The position numbers and the translations under genes are program-made. The notes below the pieces were generated by a model. That model saw nothing but the letters and a program-made list of their open reading frames with translations. It made no database searches and was not told the DNA's origin. Source: Saprospiraceae bacterium (GTDB lineage: Bacteria; Bacteroidota; Bacteroidia; Chitinophagales; Saprospiraceae). From it: 64,000 nucleotides of DNA. The stretch spans positions 1,353,501 to 1,417,500 of the forward strand of contig JADJLG010000001.1 in assembly GCA_016710235.1 (NCBI GenBank), given 5' to 3'. How positions within the stretch are numbered: position 1 is the stretch's first letter; each line of letters starts with the position of its first letter. Below, in pieces: positions 27,556 through 36,339 of this stretch.

Positions 27556-28190
27556 TAGGAAATTGAGGGCAATAATTCTTGAATAGTTCTGGTGAAATCA
27601 CTATTCAGTTTCATATGATGAGTTTGAATGCCAACTGCACTAGCGGAAGTTGTATTTTCAATTTTGTCATCAATAAACAAACATTCTTCTGCATTTAAAT
27701 TATAATGCTGCAGGATATATTCAAAAATTCTCCTTTCAGGTTTTCTCATAAACACTTCAAATGACAATACACTGTGATGAAACAAATGGCGGTCAAAATC
27801 AACTAGTCCACATTCCTGAGCAATTTTTTTTCTGACAAAATGGATATGAGTGAGGTTTGTATTGCTGACTAATATCAAGGTGTATTTTTTTTTGAGTTCT
27901 TCAAGCGTGGAAATCGTTTCAAGGGACATGCTACCCAGCATGGCATTCCAGGCTGTTCGATAGAGCTCTCCATCAAAAATCTTTAGAGATCTTGTCTGTA
28001 GTCTATTAAAAAAAGATTCTTCTCCGATTTCTCCACGGTCAAAAGGATGAAACACCAACTCATCAATATTCTGCAGTTTAGTAGGGTCCAACAGTTTTTT
28101 GAAATGATCTGAAGTTTGGGATTCATAAAGCGAAAGTAATACTCCCCCAAGATCAATAAGTAAAGATGTTACCGGCTTTGTTTCCATCAT
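27555..28190 (-). CDS. HAD-superfamily phosphatase (YihX-like)
   Basis: About 211 residues from the ATG at 28188-28190; the frame is open 11 codons further upstream without adding any conserved sequence. Motif I is LLIDLGGVLLSL, in which the Asp nucleophile is followed by Leu-Gly as in YihX-type sugar phosphatases. Motif II is ILVSNTNLTH and motif IV is CLFIDDKIENTTSA. The conserved RRIFEYILQHYNL segment before motif IV fits subfamily IA. It probably hydrolyses a small phosphorylated sugar or nucleotide in the cytoplasm. It forms an operon with recX, an arrangement whose functional meaning is not obvious. Confidence 0.85.
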   Translation of the reverse strand: MMETKPVTSLLIDLGGVLLSLYESQTSDHFKKLLDPTKLQNIDELVFHPFDRGEIGEESFFNRLQTRSLKIFDGELYRTAWNAMLGSMSLETISTLEELKKKYTLILVSNTNLTHIHFVRKKIAQECGLVDFDRHLFHHSVLSFEVFMRKPERRIFEYILQHYNLNAEECLFIDDKIENTTSASAVGIQTHHMKLNSDFTRTIQELLPSIS

Positions 28191-28361
28191 CCGCAAATTT
28201 CGTACATTCTTTTTGCAAAACATACCCCATCATAAAGAACTTAAATGGTAACATGGCTTTTAGATGATAGGAGATTTATTTTAAATCAATTCCTAATACA
28301 TTCTGAGATCTCTTAATCATCTTCGGCGGATGATTGGCGTGGATAATTAATAAGATTTTCA

Positions 28362-28369
28362 TACTTTTG
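28362..28369 (+). promoter_or_regulatory. -7 box for the tRNA gene
   Basis: TACTTTTG matches TAnnTTTG and ends 19 bp before the mature tRNA 5' end at 28389. Confidence 0.55.
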
Positions 28370-28388
28370 CGCCGGATTGTTCAGATCC

Positions 28389-28462
28389 GGTCCCATAGCT
28401 CAGTCGGTTAGAGCATCTGACTCATAATCAGAGGGTCCCTGGTTCGAGCCCAGGTGGGACCA
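28389..28462 (+). tRNA. tRNA with CAU anticodon (Met, or Ile2 after modification)
   Basis: A 74-nt cloverleaf. The acceptor stem is GGTCCCA/TGGGACC, the D arm is AGCTCAGTCGGTTAGAGC, the anticodon stem TCTGA/TCAGA encloses loop CTCATAA (anticodon CAT), and the T arm is CCTGG-TTCGAGC-CCAGG with discriminator A. CCA is not encoded. The perfectly paired G1-C72 rules against the initiator form. Elongator Met and lysidine-modified Ile2 cannot be separated by eye. Confidence 0.95.
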
Positions 28463-28494
28463 CTTACATTTCCAAAATACATCCTAAGAAAGCT

Positions 28495-28516
28495 AAGCTC
28501 GTGACCTTGAGCTTTT
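28495..28516 (+). terminator. Probable tRNA terminator
   Basis: AAGCTC (28495-28500) pairs with GAGCTT (28509-28514), followed by a short T-run. It is modest but correctly placed 32 bp after the tRNA, and overlaps the 3' end of the convergent rhodanese gene. Confidence 0.5.
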
Positions 28517-28760
28517 AGAAGTTAGCATTGACATCAAGCCAAGACCCGCCGTTTTTGCAATCTACGCCATTACTAGTCAAGAATGAGGTGGCTTGCTGGC
28601 TTCGTATACCACTGGCACAACACAAAATGATTGGTGAAGGCAAAGATTTTAGCTTTTCAAGGTGGAGATGAATCTCTTGAAGAGGAATATTTACAGAACC
28701 AGCGACATGGCCTCCCTGAAACTCCTGTGGTGTTCGAACATCTACTATTGTTGCTTTCAT
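28515..28760 (-). CDS. Single-domain rhodanese-like sulfurtransferase
   Basis: 81 residues, a compact single rhodanese domain like PspE or GlpE. Markers are IVDVRTPQEFQGGHVAGSVNIPLQEI (CH2-A-type start), the active-site loop CCASGIRS with Cys48 in the CxxGxR pattern, and the final NGGSWLDV. It should transfer sulfane sulfur between small thiols or protein partners. There is no signal peptide, so it is cytoplasmic. It stands alone between a tRNA and an ABC permease gene. Confidence 0.92.
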   Translation of the reverse strand: MKATIVDVRTPQEFQGGHVAGSVNIPLQEIHLHLEKLKSLPSPIILCCASGIRSQQATSFLTSNGVDCKNGGSWLDVNANF

Positions 28761-28964
28761 TTGAAATAAGAATTTGCTAGATCAACGCCAAAAAGTAAAA
28801 TTTTGTTTATACTTTGGAGTTGAAAATTTAAACAAAAATGAAAATAATCTGAAATGTGCGAACTATGTTAGCTTGAGACAATTGCGTTAGTCTGGAAAGC
28901 CATTGCTTTGACAGCCTTGTTGGTTACTTTGATCGAATTAATTCTATACAGACTATTTGGGCTT

Positions 28965-28972
28965 TATATTTG
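28965..28972 (+). promoter_or_regulatory. -7 box for the ABC permease gene
   Basis: TATATTTG matches TAnnTTTG exactly but ends only 4 bp before the ATG at 28977, implying a nearly leaderless transcript. Confidence 0.4.
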
Positions 28973-28976
28973 AACT

Positions 28977-30209
28977 ATGAATCAGCTGGAAATATTTAGG
29001 ATAGCACTAAGTAATATTCGAGCGAACCTTTTGCGCTCAGCCATTACCCTTACAATCATTGCACTGGGAGTAATGGCACTGGTGGGAATCCTTACCGCAA
29101 TAGATGGCATCATTTTTAGTATGAGCAGCAATTTTAGTTATTTGGGTGCAAATTCTTTCAATATTCAAAGACTCAATTCTGACATGAGAAGCCATCAAGG
29201 TGGACGCAAAAGTCAAGAGTCGGAGCAAATTGATTATTTCCAGGCAACATCGTTTAAAGAGAAATTTACAGAACAAGGATTAGTAAGTCTTTCAGTTGGG
29301 TGCACTAATAATGCCACAATCAAGTTTGGATCTGAAAAAACCAATCCTACAGTTAGAGTTAGGGCAATTGATGATAACTATTTCAAAGTTGCAGGGTATG
29401 AAATTGAGTATGGCAGATCTTTTTCTCCACAAGAACAAGAATCAGGATCAGCCAAAGCCATAATTGGGATGGAATTGGTCAAGAAACTATTTAAAGATAA
29501 ACCCGAATATGCATTACTCAAATCTATTTCAGTCAACGACCAGAAATATCAAGTCGTAGGTGTACTTAAATCAAAAGGCGCAAGTATGAATGAAGGTGCC
29601 GACAGAAGGATACTGATTCCTCTGGTCAATGGGCGAGTAATGTATGGAGATTTGGACTACGATATCAGCGTGAAAGTAGACGACGCAGTACGGATGGAAG
29701 CAGTCATTTCTTCAGCTACTGGGGTTATGAGGATAGTTCGAGGATTGAAATCATTTGAAGAAAACGACTTCGAAATCAGGAAAAGTGATGGAATAATAGA
29801 GTTTCTAAAAGAAAATACCACAAAACTTAGAGCAGCTGCAATAGCAATTGGTTTGATGACACTGCTGGGAGCAGCAATTGGATTGATGAATATCATGCTG
29901 GTTTCTGTAACAGAGCGCACAAAGGAAATAGGCATCATTAAGGCATTAGGCGCAACACGACGAAATATTCTGATTCAATTTTTGATCGAAGCTGTATTAA
30001 TCTGCCTGATTGGTGGAGTATTGGGTGTAGCTTTGGCGATTCCACTGGGCAACATCGTAACGGTACTGATGGGTGGACCGTATATCATTCCGTGGGCTTG
30101 GATAATACTAGGATTTGCAGTTTGTACGATCGTGGGAATCGTAGCGGGACTATATCCGGCTGTGAAAGCATCCGCATTGGATCCGGTAGAGTCCCTTAGG
30201 TACGAATGA
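28977..30209 (+). CDS. MacB-like ABC transporter permease
   Basis: 410 residues with MacB/LolC-type architecture. One N-terminal membrane segment (LLRSAITLTIIALGVMALVGILTAI) is followed by a ~230-residue periplasmic MacB_PCD domain. Three C-terminal membrane helices follow, with the FtsX-type signature RTKEIGIIKALGATRRNILIQFLIEA and a final GLYPAVKASALDPVESLRYE. Proteins of this type move lipids, lipoproteins or peptides, or transmit mechanical force from an ATPase. The cognate ATP-binding subunit is not adjacent: the neighbours are a rhodanese and comF, both on the opposite strand. The permease must therefore pair with an ATPase encoded elsewhere. Confidence 0.92.
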   Translation: MNQLEIFRIALSNIRANLLRSAITLTIIALGVMALVGILTAIDGIIFSMSSNFSYLGANSFNIQRLNSDMRSHQGGRKSQESEQIDYFQATSFKEKFTEQGLVSLSVGCTNNATIKFGSEKTNPTVRVRAIDDNYFKVAGYEIEYGRSFSPQEQESGSAKAIIGMELVKKLFKDKPEYALLKSISVNDQKYQVVGVLKSKGASMNEGADRRILIPLVNGRVMYGDLDYDISVKVDDAVRMEAVISSATGVMRIVRGLKSFEENDFEIRKSDGIIEFLKENTTKLRAAAIAIGLMTLLGAAIGLMNIMLVSVTERTKEIGIIKALGATRRNILIQFLIEAVLICLIGGVLGVALAIPLGNIVTVLMGGPYIIPWAWIILGFAVCTIVGIVAGLYPAVKASALDPVESLRYE

Positions 30210-30271
30210 ATTTTTGAGAATCGATTATATTTATTTTCAAATTCAGTAAGAATATATCTTTAGCTGTAAAT

Positions 30272-31000
30272 TTATTTTCCCATTGCAATGGTCAGCATAC
30301 TGATTTTTGAGCCCTTGATTTGCAATAATTCACGTGCACAAGACTCAAGAGTTGCGCCTGTAGTGAGCACATCATCGACTAACAAAAAATGGGATCCTTC
30401 GTACTTCAATGAAGCAGGCAAAAGCCTGAAAACCCTTTGCATGTTTTCAAAGCGTTCTGCCCGATGTTTTTCAACTTGGGAGTGCGTTGCAATTTCTCTT
30501 GATAATATGTCCGTGCGGACAGGGATATTTAGTATCTCGGACAAGCCTTTCGCAAACTTTTCGCTTTGATTGTAACCTCTTAATATTTGTCTTTTTTTAT
30601 GCAAAGGTACCGGAATGATGCAATTGATGCCATGGACAAATTTTGAATTGAGCAATATCTGTCCGAATCTTTCGCCTATCTTAATTCCAATTTCTGGTTT
30701 GTTTTTATACTTGAGAGCTTCCAGCATTTGCTGGACTCTTCCCCCCTTAGTATAAATAAAAAGTGCAGACCCTGCTACAAGAGGTATACGGCCTTGGAAA
30801 TGATCCGTGAAAGGATTGGTTTCATACTGAAACATGTCCGATGGGTGAACATGGTACTGGCATTTTTCGCAGAATAGTTCATTACTCTGAAGACACTTTT
30901 CCTCACAACAAATGCAGTATTGAGGATAAAATAAATCTACCATGGATTGAAATCCACGTTTAAATAATTGTGCTGACTTATGAAGTCCAGGAAATTGCAT
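30272..31000 (-). CDS. comF: ComF family phosphoribosyltransferase-like protein
   Basis: 242 residues. An N-terminal four-cysteine zinc finger (CICC at 29-32 with CEKC downstream) is followed by a type I PRTase fold. It contains NCIIPVPLHKKRQILRGYNQSE and the PRPP-binding loop LLVDDVLTTGATLESCA. ComF proteins act in natural transformation, handling incoming single-stranded DNA, and are broadly conserved even in species not known to be competent. There is no adjacent competence operon. An intrinsic terminator separates it from the upstream DUF2853 gene. Confidence 0.92.
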   Translation of the reverse strand: MQFPGLHKSAQLFKRGFQSMVDLFYPQYCICCEEKCLQSNELFCEKCQYHVHPSDMFQYETNPFTDHFQGRIPLVAGSALFIYTKGGRVQQMLEALKYKNKPEIGIKIGERFGQILLNSKFVHGINCIIPVPLHKKRQILRGYNQSEKFAKGLSEILNIPVRTDILSREIATHSQVEKHRAERFENMQRVFRLLPASLKYEGSHFLLVDDVLTTGATLESCARELLQIKGSKISMLTIAMGK

Positions 31001-31026
31001 AAAATGGCTCGGGGAAAATAAGGTGT

Positions 31027-31060
31027 AAAAAAAAGCCGACCAGAGATAATTGATCGGCTT
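31027..31060 (-). terminator. Intrinsic terminator after the DUF2853 gene
   Basis: AAGCCGA (31033-31039) pairs with TCGGCTT (31054-31060), with a T-run on the minus strand. It lies 12 bp past the stop of the minus-strand gene at 31072. Confidence 0.75.
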
Positions 31061-31071
31061 CTAATTTTTTG

Positions 31072-31413
31072 TTATTTATTATATACGGATTGCTTCTTAA
31101 ACTTCTCAACAAGCAAATAATAAATTATAGCTCTGTGTTTTTGTTTGTTTCCGGCACCCATTTTTTGAACTGCATCTGCGATTGCTTGATCCAATTCGTT
31201 GCTGTCTGCCAAGCCCAATTTTTTGATTAAAAAGTTGGTTTTGATCCTATCCAATTCGGATTTGTCACTTCCAGCAACAATTGAAGAATCATTGCTATAA
31301 ATAGCCGGACCAAGACCTTTGGTCACTGCTTTCAATAATGTAGGATCTACTGAAATTCCTAATTTTTTGGCCTCTGCTGTGTACAGGTCCAGTTTTTCAT
31401 CAAATTTACTCAT
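31072..31413 (-). CDS. DUF2853 family protein
   Basis: 113 residues from the ATG at 31411-31413 (MSKFDEKLDLYTAEAKKLGI), which is where family members start; the frame is open 17 codons upstream without similarity. Conserved blocks are LLKAVTKGLGPAIYSNDSS, SELDRIKTNFLIKKLGL and HRAIIYYLLVEKFKK. It is a small, all-helical cytoplasmic protein. The family has no established function. It has its own terminator and is probably monocistronic. Confidence 0.9.
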   Translation of the reverse strand: MSKFDEKLDLYTAEAKKLGISVDPTLLKAVTKGLGPAIYSNDSSIVAGSDKSELDRIKTNFLIKKLGLADSNELDQAIADAVQKMGAGNKQKHRAIIYYLLVEKFKKQSVYNK

Positions 31414-31550
31414 TGCTAAAGTTTTATAAAAGTATGTGAAAGAGCAATCGCTCAAATTTAACAACTTGTGGACGTAAAAAATTCACGGAAGTCACTTTTT
31501 TCGCCATTCTAAAAGAAAGGAGACATTTTTTTAGCCTGATTAGAATATCG

Positions 31551-31558
31551 TACCTTTG
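31551..31558 (+). promoter_or_regulatory. -7 box for the M1 peptidase operon
   Basis: TACCTTTG is an exact TAnnTTTG match 22 bp upstream of the ATG at 31581, with a T-run about 20 bp further upstream in place of a strict TTTG. Confidence 0.55.
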
Positions 31559-31580
31559 AAACTTTTAATCGATAGATCAT

Positions 31581-34500
31581 ATGCGTTTATTAGTAATTGC
31601 TTTCTTTTTGTTTTTTGCTGGATTGATCGAAGCTCAAACATCTTATTTTCAGCAAAGAACGGATTATAAAATTAGTGTCAGTCTGGATGATAAAAAGCAT
31701 CAACTGGATGGAAAACTAGAACTCAAATATACGAATAATAGTCCACATGTTTTAGACAAAATTGGATTTCATCTATGGCCGAACGCATACAGTACAAAGT
31801 CTACCGCATTTGCAAAGCAAAAGAGCAAGCAGAAATCACTGAAATATCATTTCGCTCCGATTACTCAAATGGGAAATATTACTGAGTTGGATTTTAGAGT
31901 GGATCAGGAACAAGCGAAACTTATGATAGACACAAAAAATCCTGACATGGCTTGGCTTATTTTGAATCAGCCATTGAAACCAGGACAAACTATCAGAATC
32001 GAAACTCCGTTCCAGGTAAAAATTCCTATCACTTTCAGCCGACTTGGGCACAATGGACATACATATGAAATCACCCAATGGTACCCAAAGCCGGCAGTTT
32101 ATGATGCTAAAGGCTGGCATCTTATGCCATATTTGGACCAGGGAGAGTTTTTTTCGGAGTTTGGAAACTTCGATGTGAATATACATTTACCCGAAAACTA
32201 TGTCGTGGCATCGACGGGTGAACTTCAAGATGAAAGCGAAAAGCGTTTTTTGGAAGAAAAGGTGAGACAATCTTCACAAGCTATTGCAAACCAAACCAAG
32301 CTTTACGATAAAGATCCTGAATCATCCTCACAATACAAAACAATCAGGTACCTTGCTGAGAATGTCCATGATTTTGCCTGGTTTGCTTCCAAGAGATTTT
32401 ATGTGCAGAAATCAAATTGCCAAGTCCAGGTATTTAAAAATATTGAAACGTGGGGCTTTTTTGAAAACCCAAAATTTTGGTCAAAATCAGCTGAATATGT
32501 AAAACGGGCTGTAGAATTTTATTCTGCAAATGTTGGTACTTATCCCTGGCCCCAAGCGACAGCTGTTGAAGCAGCACTAAGTGCTGGGGGAGGAATGGAA
32601 TATCCCATGATCACGGTGATCAGTGGAGCTAATGATGATGCTTCACTGGATAATGTCATCACTCACGAAGTTGGACATAACTGGTTTTACGGGATACTTG
32701 GTAGCAATGAGCGCGAACACCCGTTTATGGATGAAGGCATTAATACATATTATGAGAACAGATATATGGATAGTTTCTATGCAGTAAGAGAAGGTTTTTT
32801 ACCCAGAAAATGGAATAAATATCTGGGCAATCTTGATCAGAACCAATTGGGATTTAGAGTATTCCAAAGAAGTCACCTCTCTCAACATCCTGATCAGCAT
32901 TCAGCCAACTTCTTTTCGTGGAATTATGGAATTGATGTTTATTCAAATACAGGCTACTATTTAGAATATTTAGAAAAGTATTGGGGTAAGAAGAAGTTTG
33001 ACTCAGCTATGAAGAATTATTATAATGAATGGAAGTTTAAACACCCATATCCTGAAGATTTAAAGGCATCACTGGAAAAGAATGCAGGAGAGGATTTATC
33101 TTGGTTGTTTGAAGGTCTTCTACAATCTGATAACAAAACGGATTATGCCATTCGATCTTTGAAAAAAAATGCAGATGGCAGTCAACTCATTTTGAAGAAT
33201 CATGGCAAAATAGCAGCTCCGATTAAAATCACAGCTTGGGTTAAGGATAGTATTTATTTTGAAAATTGGGTTCCCGGATTTGAAAGGGAAATGAAGTTGC
33301 CTTTTCCCAATCGGAATTGGACAAAAATCGAGTTAGATCGAGAGTTGAGATCTACGGATCTCTATCCTTCAAATAATACATACCGACCCAATCGCTTATT
33401 TCCAAAATGTGATCCAATCCGATTATCATTACTACCCTTGATGGAAAAACCATCGTATAATCTAATAGGTATTACTCCTCTTGTTGGGTGGAATGACTAT
33501 AATAAATGGATGTTGGGGGCTTTAATTTCAAATCCGGTATTGCCCCAGCAAAAATTCAAATGGTCTCTGCAACCGATGTATAGTACAGAAACGAAACATC
33601 TAGTCGGTAAACTCAACCTGAGTTATTCAAGATTTATTATTGGAAAGCCTTTATACAAGATTGATTTTGGATTGAAAGCTAAACAATTTGCGTACACGAG
33701 AATCCTATCCGATCAGCAAATATTAAACTATAATCAATTAAGCCCATTTGTAGCTTTGAATTTCATTCATGATCATTCCATTTTATCTAATGGAGAGTTA
33801 AAATATCAGGTACATTTTATTCAAGATCAGGTATTGAATTATAGTGAAAAGTTGCCAATAACAGATCATGTAAATAATGTTATTCATCAACTCAAATATA
33901 CTTTTGTAAAAACTCATGGATTAGGAAACTTGCGCGCTTCAGCAAATTTACAATATGAACGTTACAAAATAATTAATAGTGATAAAGAGCAATATTTGAG
34001 ACTGGATCTTGACTGTTATAAGAATTGGATTTATAAAAAAGGAAGAGGGGTTGAAACCAGAATTTTTACCTCTTTCTTTCCTTTGAATTCTCAGAGAAAT
34101 TCCTCATTCATCGCTGCACGTGGAGTTCACTCATTTACAAGAGGTTCTGTTGGATTGTCTTATCAAGGATATATGGATGCAACCAATGAAAATTTCTTTT
34201 TTGGTAGAACAGCACCCGAGGGTATATGGTCACAACAAATTGCAGAATTCCAGGGAGGTTTTCATGTTGCAAATGGAGTGGCACAACGAGGGAATTTTGG
34301 CAACACCAACACATTCTTAGTAGCTGTAAATCTAAGTATGGACTTACCTTTTCCTAAAGTGGGAAGGATTATCAGACCTTATGTAGATCTGGGATATTTT
34401 AAGCCTTCATCTGATCTCATTCCGAAGAGTGAGCAAACAGCATTTACTTCCGGTATTCAACTCAGATTATTGAGAAATTATTTGCAGTTCAATTTTCCAG

Positions 34501-34634
34501 TTTTTCATTCATCAAATATCAGAACTTTATATCAGTCACAAGACTCTCATAACTATTTTAAAGAAATTACATTTACTTGTAGGTTTAGTCCAGTAAGTTT
34601 AATCAATATCATCAATTCTATTAAGTTAAACTAA
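31581..34634 (+). CDS. M1 family zinc metallopeptidase with probable C-terminal outer-membrane beta-barrel
   Basis: 1017 residues. A signal peptide (MRLLVIAFFLFFAGLIEAQ) is followed by an aminopeptidase-like N-terminal domain. The catalytic domain has exopeptidase motif GGGMEYP (Glu340) and zinc site HEVGHNWF (His362, Glu363, His366) with Glu385 in FMDEGIN. This is a complete HExxH-18-E set, so it should be active. From about residue 600 the sequence changes to alternating hydrophobic/aromatic strands (LNLSYSRFIIGKPLYKIDFGLKAKQ, SVGLSYQGYMD, GIQLRLLRNYLQFNFPVF) that look like an outer-membrane barrel. The likely role is surface or periplasmic peptide trimming by a membrane-anchored enzyme; the barrel call is pattern-based. 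Fifteen bp separate it from the next gene. Confidence 0.9.
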   Translation: MRLLVIAFFLFFAGLIEAQTSYFQQRTDYKISVSLDDKKHQLDGKLELKYTNNSPHVLDKIGFHLWPNAYSTKSTAFAKQKSKQKSLKYHFAPITQMGNITELDFRVDQEQAKLMIDTKNPDMAWLILNQPLKPGQTIRIETPFQVKIPITFSRLGHNGHTYEITQWYPKPAVYDAKGWHLMPYLDQGEFFSEFGNFDVNIHLPENYVVASTGELQDESEKRFLEEKVRQSSQAIANQTKLYDKDPESSSQYKTIRYLAENVHDFAWFASKRFYVQKSNCQVQVFKNIETWGFFENPKFWSKSAEYVKRAVEFYSANVGTYPWPQATAVEAALSAGGGMEYPMITVISGANDDASLDNVITHEVGHNWFYGILGSNEREHPFMDEGINTYYENRYMDSFYAVREGFLPRKWNKYLGNLDQNQLGFRVFQRSHLSQHPDQHSANFFSWNYGIDVYSNTGYYLEYLEKYWGKKKFDSAMKNYYNEWKFKHPYPEDLKASLEKNAGEDLSWLFEGLLQSDNKTDYAIRSLKKNADGSQLILKNHGKIAAPIKITAWVKDSIYFENWVPGFEREMKLPFPNRNWTKIELDRELRSTDLYPSNNTYRPNRLFPKCDPIRLSLLPLMEKPSYNLIGITPLVGWNDYNKWMLGALISNPVLPQQKFKWSLQPMYSTETKHLVGKLNLSYSRFIIGKPLYKIDFGLKAKQFAYTRILSDQQILNYNQLSPFVALNFIHDHSILSNGELKYQVHFIQDQVLNYSEKLPITDHVNNVIHQLKYTFVKTHGLGNLRASANLQYERYKIINSDKEQYLRLDLDCYKNWIYKKGRGVETRIFTSFFPLNSQRNSSFIAARGVHSFTRGSVGLSYQGYMDATNENFFFGRTAPEGIWSQQIAEFQGGFHVANGVAQRGNFGNTNTFLVAVNLSMDLPFPKVGRIIRPYVDLGYFKPSSDLIPKSEQTAFTSGIQLRLLRNYLQFNFPVFHSSNIRTLYQSQDSHNYFKEITFTCRFSPVSLINIINSIKLN

Positions 34635-34648
34635 TAAAATAAATTGCC

Positions 34649-35434
34649 ATGACAGAACTGAATGGAATCAAATATGAATTAAAATCTAATGTTTGTATCA
34701 TCTATCTCAATAGGCCTGAAGTTTACAATTCTTTTAACAGAGAAATGTCAATTTCATTACAAAAAGCACTTTATTACTGCCAGGAAAGTATTGATGTGAG
34801 AGCAGTTATGATTACAGGAATTGGCAGAGGATTTAGTGCTGGTCAGGATTTAAAAGAAGCAATAGCTGTCGATGGCCCGACCATGGAAACGATTTTAGCT
34901 GAACATTATAATCCGATCATCAGAAGAATCTGTTCGATGAGCAAACCGGTCGTTGCAGCTGTCAATGGAGTAGCAGCTGGAGCAGGAGCAAATCTTGCTT
35001 TGGCATGCGATATTGTTTTAGTCTCCAATTCTGCATCTTTTATACAAGCTTTTTCAAAAATTGGATTGATTCCAGATTGTTCAGGAACTTTCTTTTTGCC
35101 TAGATTGATTGGCCTGCAAAGGGCTAAGGCTTACATGATGACCGGGGAGAAAATAGATAGCCGGGATGCATTGAATTTGGGTATAGCCTTCAAGTTATAC
35201 CAGGACGAAGAGTTTTTTGCGTCAGCTTTTGAATTTACTCTGAAACTAGCTGTGATGCCAACAAAAGCACTTGCATTAACAAAGAAAGCTTTATTACTTT
35301 CACAGGATAATAATTTGGAGGCCCAGTTGAATACCGAATTGGAACTGCAGCTCCAAGCGGGTGCCAGCTCAGATTTTAAGGAAGGCGTTGCTGCATTTCT
35401 TGAAAAACGAGCTCCTGTTTTTACCGGGAACTAA
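34649..35434 (+). CDS. Enoyl-CoA hydratase/isomerase family protein (PaaG-like)
   Basis: 261 residues, a single crotonase domain. Key blocks are YLNRPEVYNSFNREM, GRGFSAGQDLKE (first oxyanion-hole strand) and KPVVAAVNGVAAGAGANLALACDIV (second oxyanion hole). The FIQAFSKIGLIPDCSGTFFLPRLIG segment, with Asp in IPDCSG, is characteristic of PaaG-type 1,2-epoxyphenylacetyl-CoA isomerases. There is no other phenylacetate-degradation gene in the window, so the actual substrate may be another unsaturated acyl-CoA. It lies 15 bp after the M1 peptidase gene, probably on the same transcript. Confidence 0.88.
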   Translation: MTELNGIKYELKSNVCIIYLNRPEVYNSFNREMSISLQKALYYCQESIDVRAVMITGIGRGFSAGQDLKEAIAVDGPTMETILAEHYNPIIRRICSMSKPVVAAVNGVAAGAGANLALACDIVLVSNSASFIQAFSKIGLIPDCSGTFFLPRLIGLQRAKAYMMTGEKIDSRDALNLGIAFKLYQDEEFFASAFEFTLKLAVMPTKALALTKKALLLSQDNNLEAQLNTELELQLQAGASSDFKEGVAAFLEKRAPVFTGN

Positions 35435-35492
35435 TTGAATACAAAAATAGGTTATAAATTTTTGAATTATTTTATAAGCAAAAACGAAAACA

Positions 35493-36320
35493 ATGTTTGG
35501 ACGAAGTGGCTATCCTCAAGGAAATTATGGTAATCCGGGTACCAGAGGCTTGGTTTCCAGATTAGGTGCTCCCTTGATCATCGGTTTGGTAATATTTGGG
35601 TTTTCTTACTTCCAGTATTGCAATACCAAATCATATAATGAATATTTGGGTATAGAACAGCATGTGAGTCTCACTCCTGAGCAAGAAATCGCTATGGGAT
35701 TGCAATCTCTACCAATGATGGTACAGCAATATGGAGGTCTGGATCCTGATCAAAGAGGCCAGAATCTAGTCAAAACTGTTGGTAAAAAGCTGGTTCAAAA
35801 TTCTGTAGCTGCCAAAACGCCTTATCAGTATGATTTTCATTTGCTTGCAGACCAGGAGACTGTCAACGCTTTTGCTCTGCCAGGGGGACAAGTTTTTATA
35901 ACCCGTGCACTGTTGGCTAGACTGCAGAACGAGGATCAACTTGCAGGTGTATTAGGGCATGAGATAGGTCACGTAATCGGTCGACATTCAGGTGAGCGGA
36001 TGTCCAAAGAAGGCTTGCTAAGTGGACTTGCCAATGCTGTAGGGATAGCTCTGGGTGATTATGGTGCTGCACAAATGGCTCAACAAGCAGCTGCATTGAT
36101 AGGACTCAAATACGGGAGAGATCAGGAATTACAGTCTGACGAATTGGGAGTAAAATTTATGCTAGATAGTAAATACAACCCTGAAGCCATGATTGATGTT
36201 ATGGAAATTCTCAAACAAGCCTCTGGAGGCTCCAGCCAAGATGAGTTTACTTCAACACATCCTGACCCGGACAATAGAAAAGAAAAAATCAGGGCAGCTA
36301 TTGATAAATACAAGAAATAA
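35493..36320 (+). CDS. M48 family zinc metallopeptidase, membrane-anchored
   Basis: 275 residues. One N-terminal membrane segment (LGAPLIIGLVIFGFSYFQYC) is followed by a peptidase domain. It has zinc motif HEIGHVIGRH (His156, Glu157, His160), preceded by NAFALPGGQVFITRALL, and the third ligand Glu212 with Asp216 in ELQSDELG. The pattern QSDELGVKFMLDSKYNPEAM and the closing STHPDPDNRKEKIRA match BepA/LoiP-type M48 proteases that police outer-membrane protein assembly in the periplasm. It lacks the TPR region of BepA. It probably continues the M1-isomerase transcript, with a 58-bp gap. Confidence 0.93.
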   Translation: MFGRSGYPQGNYGNPGTRGLVSRLGAPLIIGLVIFGFSYFQYCNTKSYNEYLGIEQHVSLTPEQEIAMGLQSLPMMVQQYGGLDPDQRGQNLVKTVGKKLVQNSVAAKTPYQYDFHLLADQETVNAFALPGGQVFITRALLARLQNEDQLAGVLGHEIGHVIGRHSGERMSKEGLLSGLANAVGIALGDYGAAQMAQQAAALIGLKYGRDQELQSDELGVKFMLDSKYNPEAMIDVMEILKQASGGSSQDEFTSTHPDPDNRKEKIRAAIDKYKK

Positions 36321-36339
36321 CCCGCGCATCATAGGAATA

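Noticed and set aside
28389..28462. Initiator tRNA-fMet
   Set aside because: The first base pair of the acceptor stem is a Watson-Crick G-C, and initiator tRNAs lack this pair.
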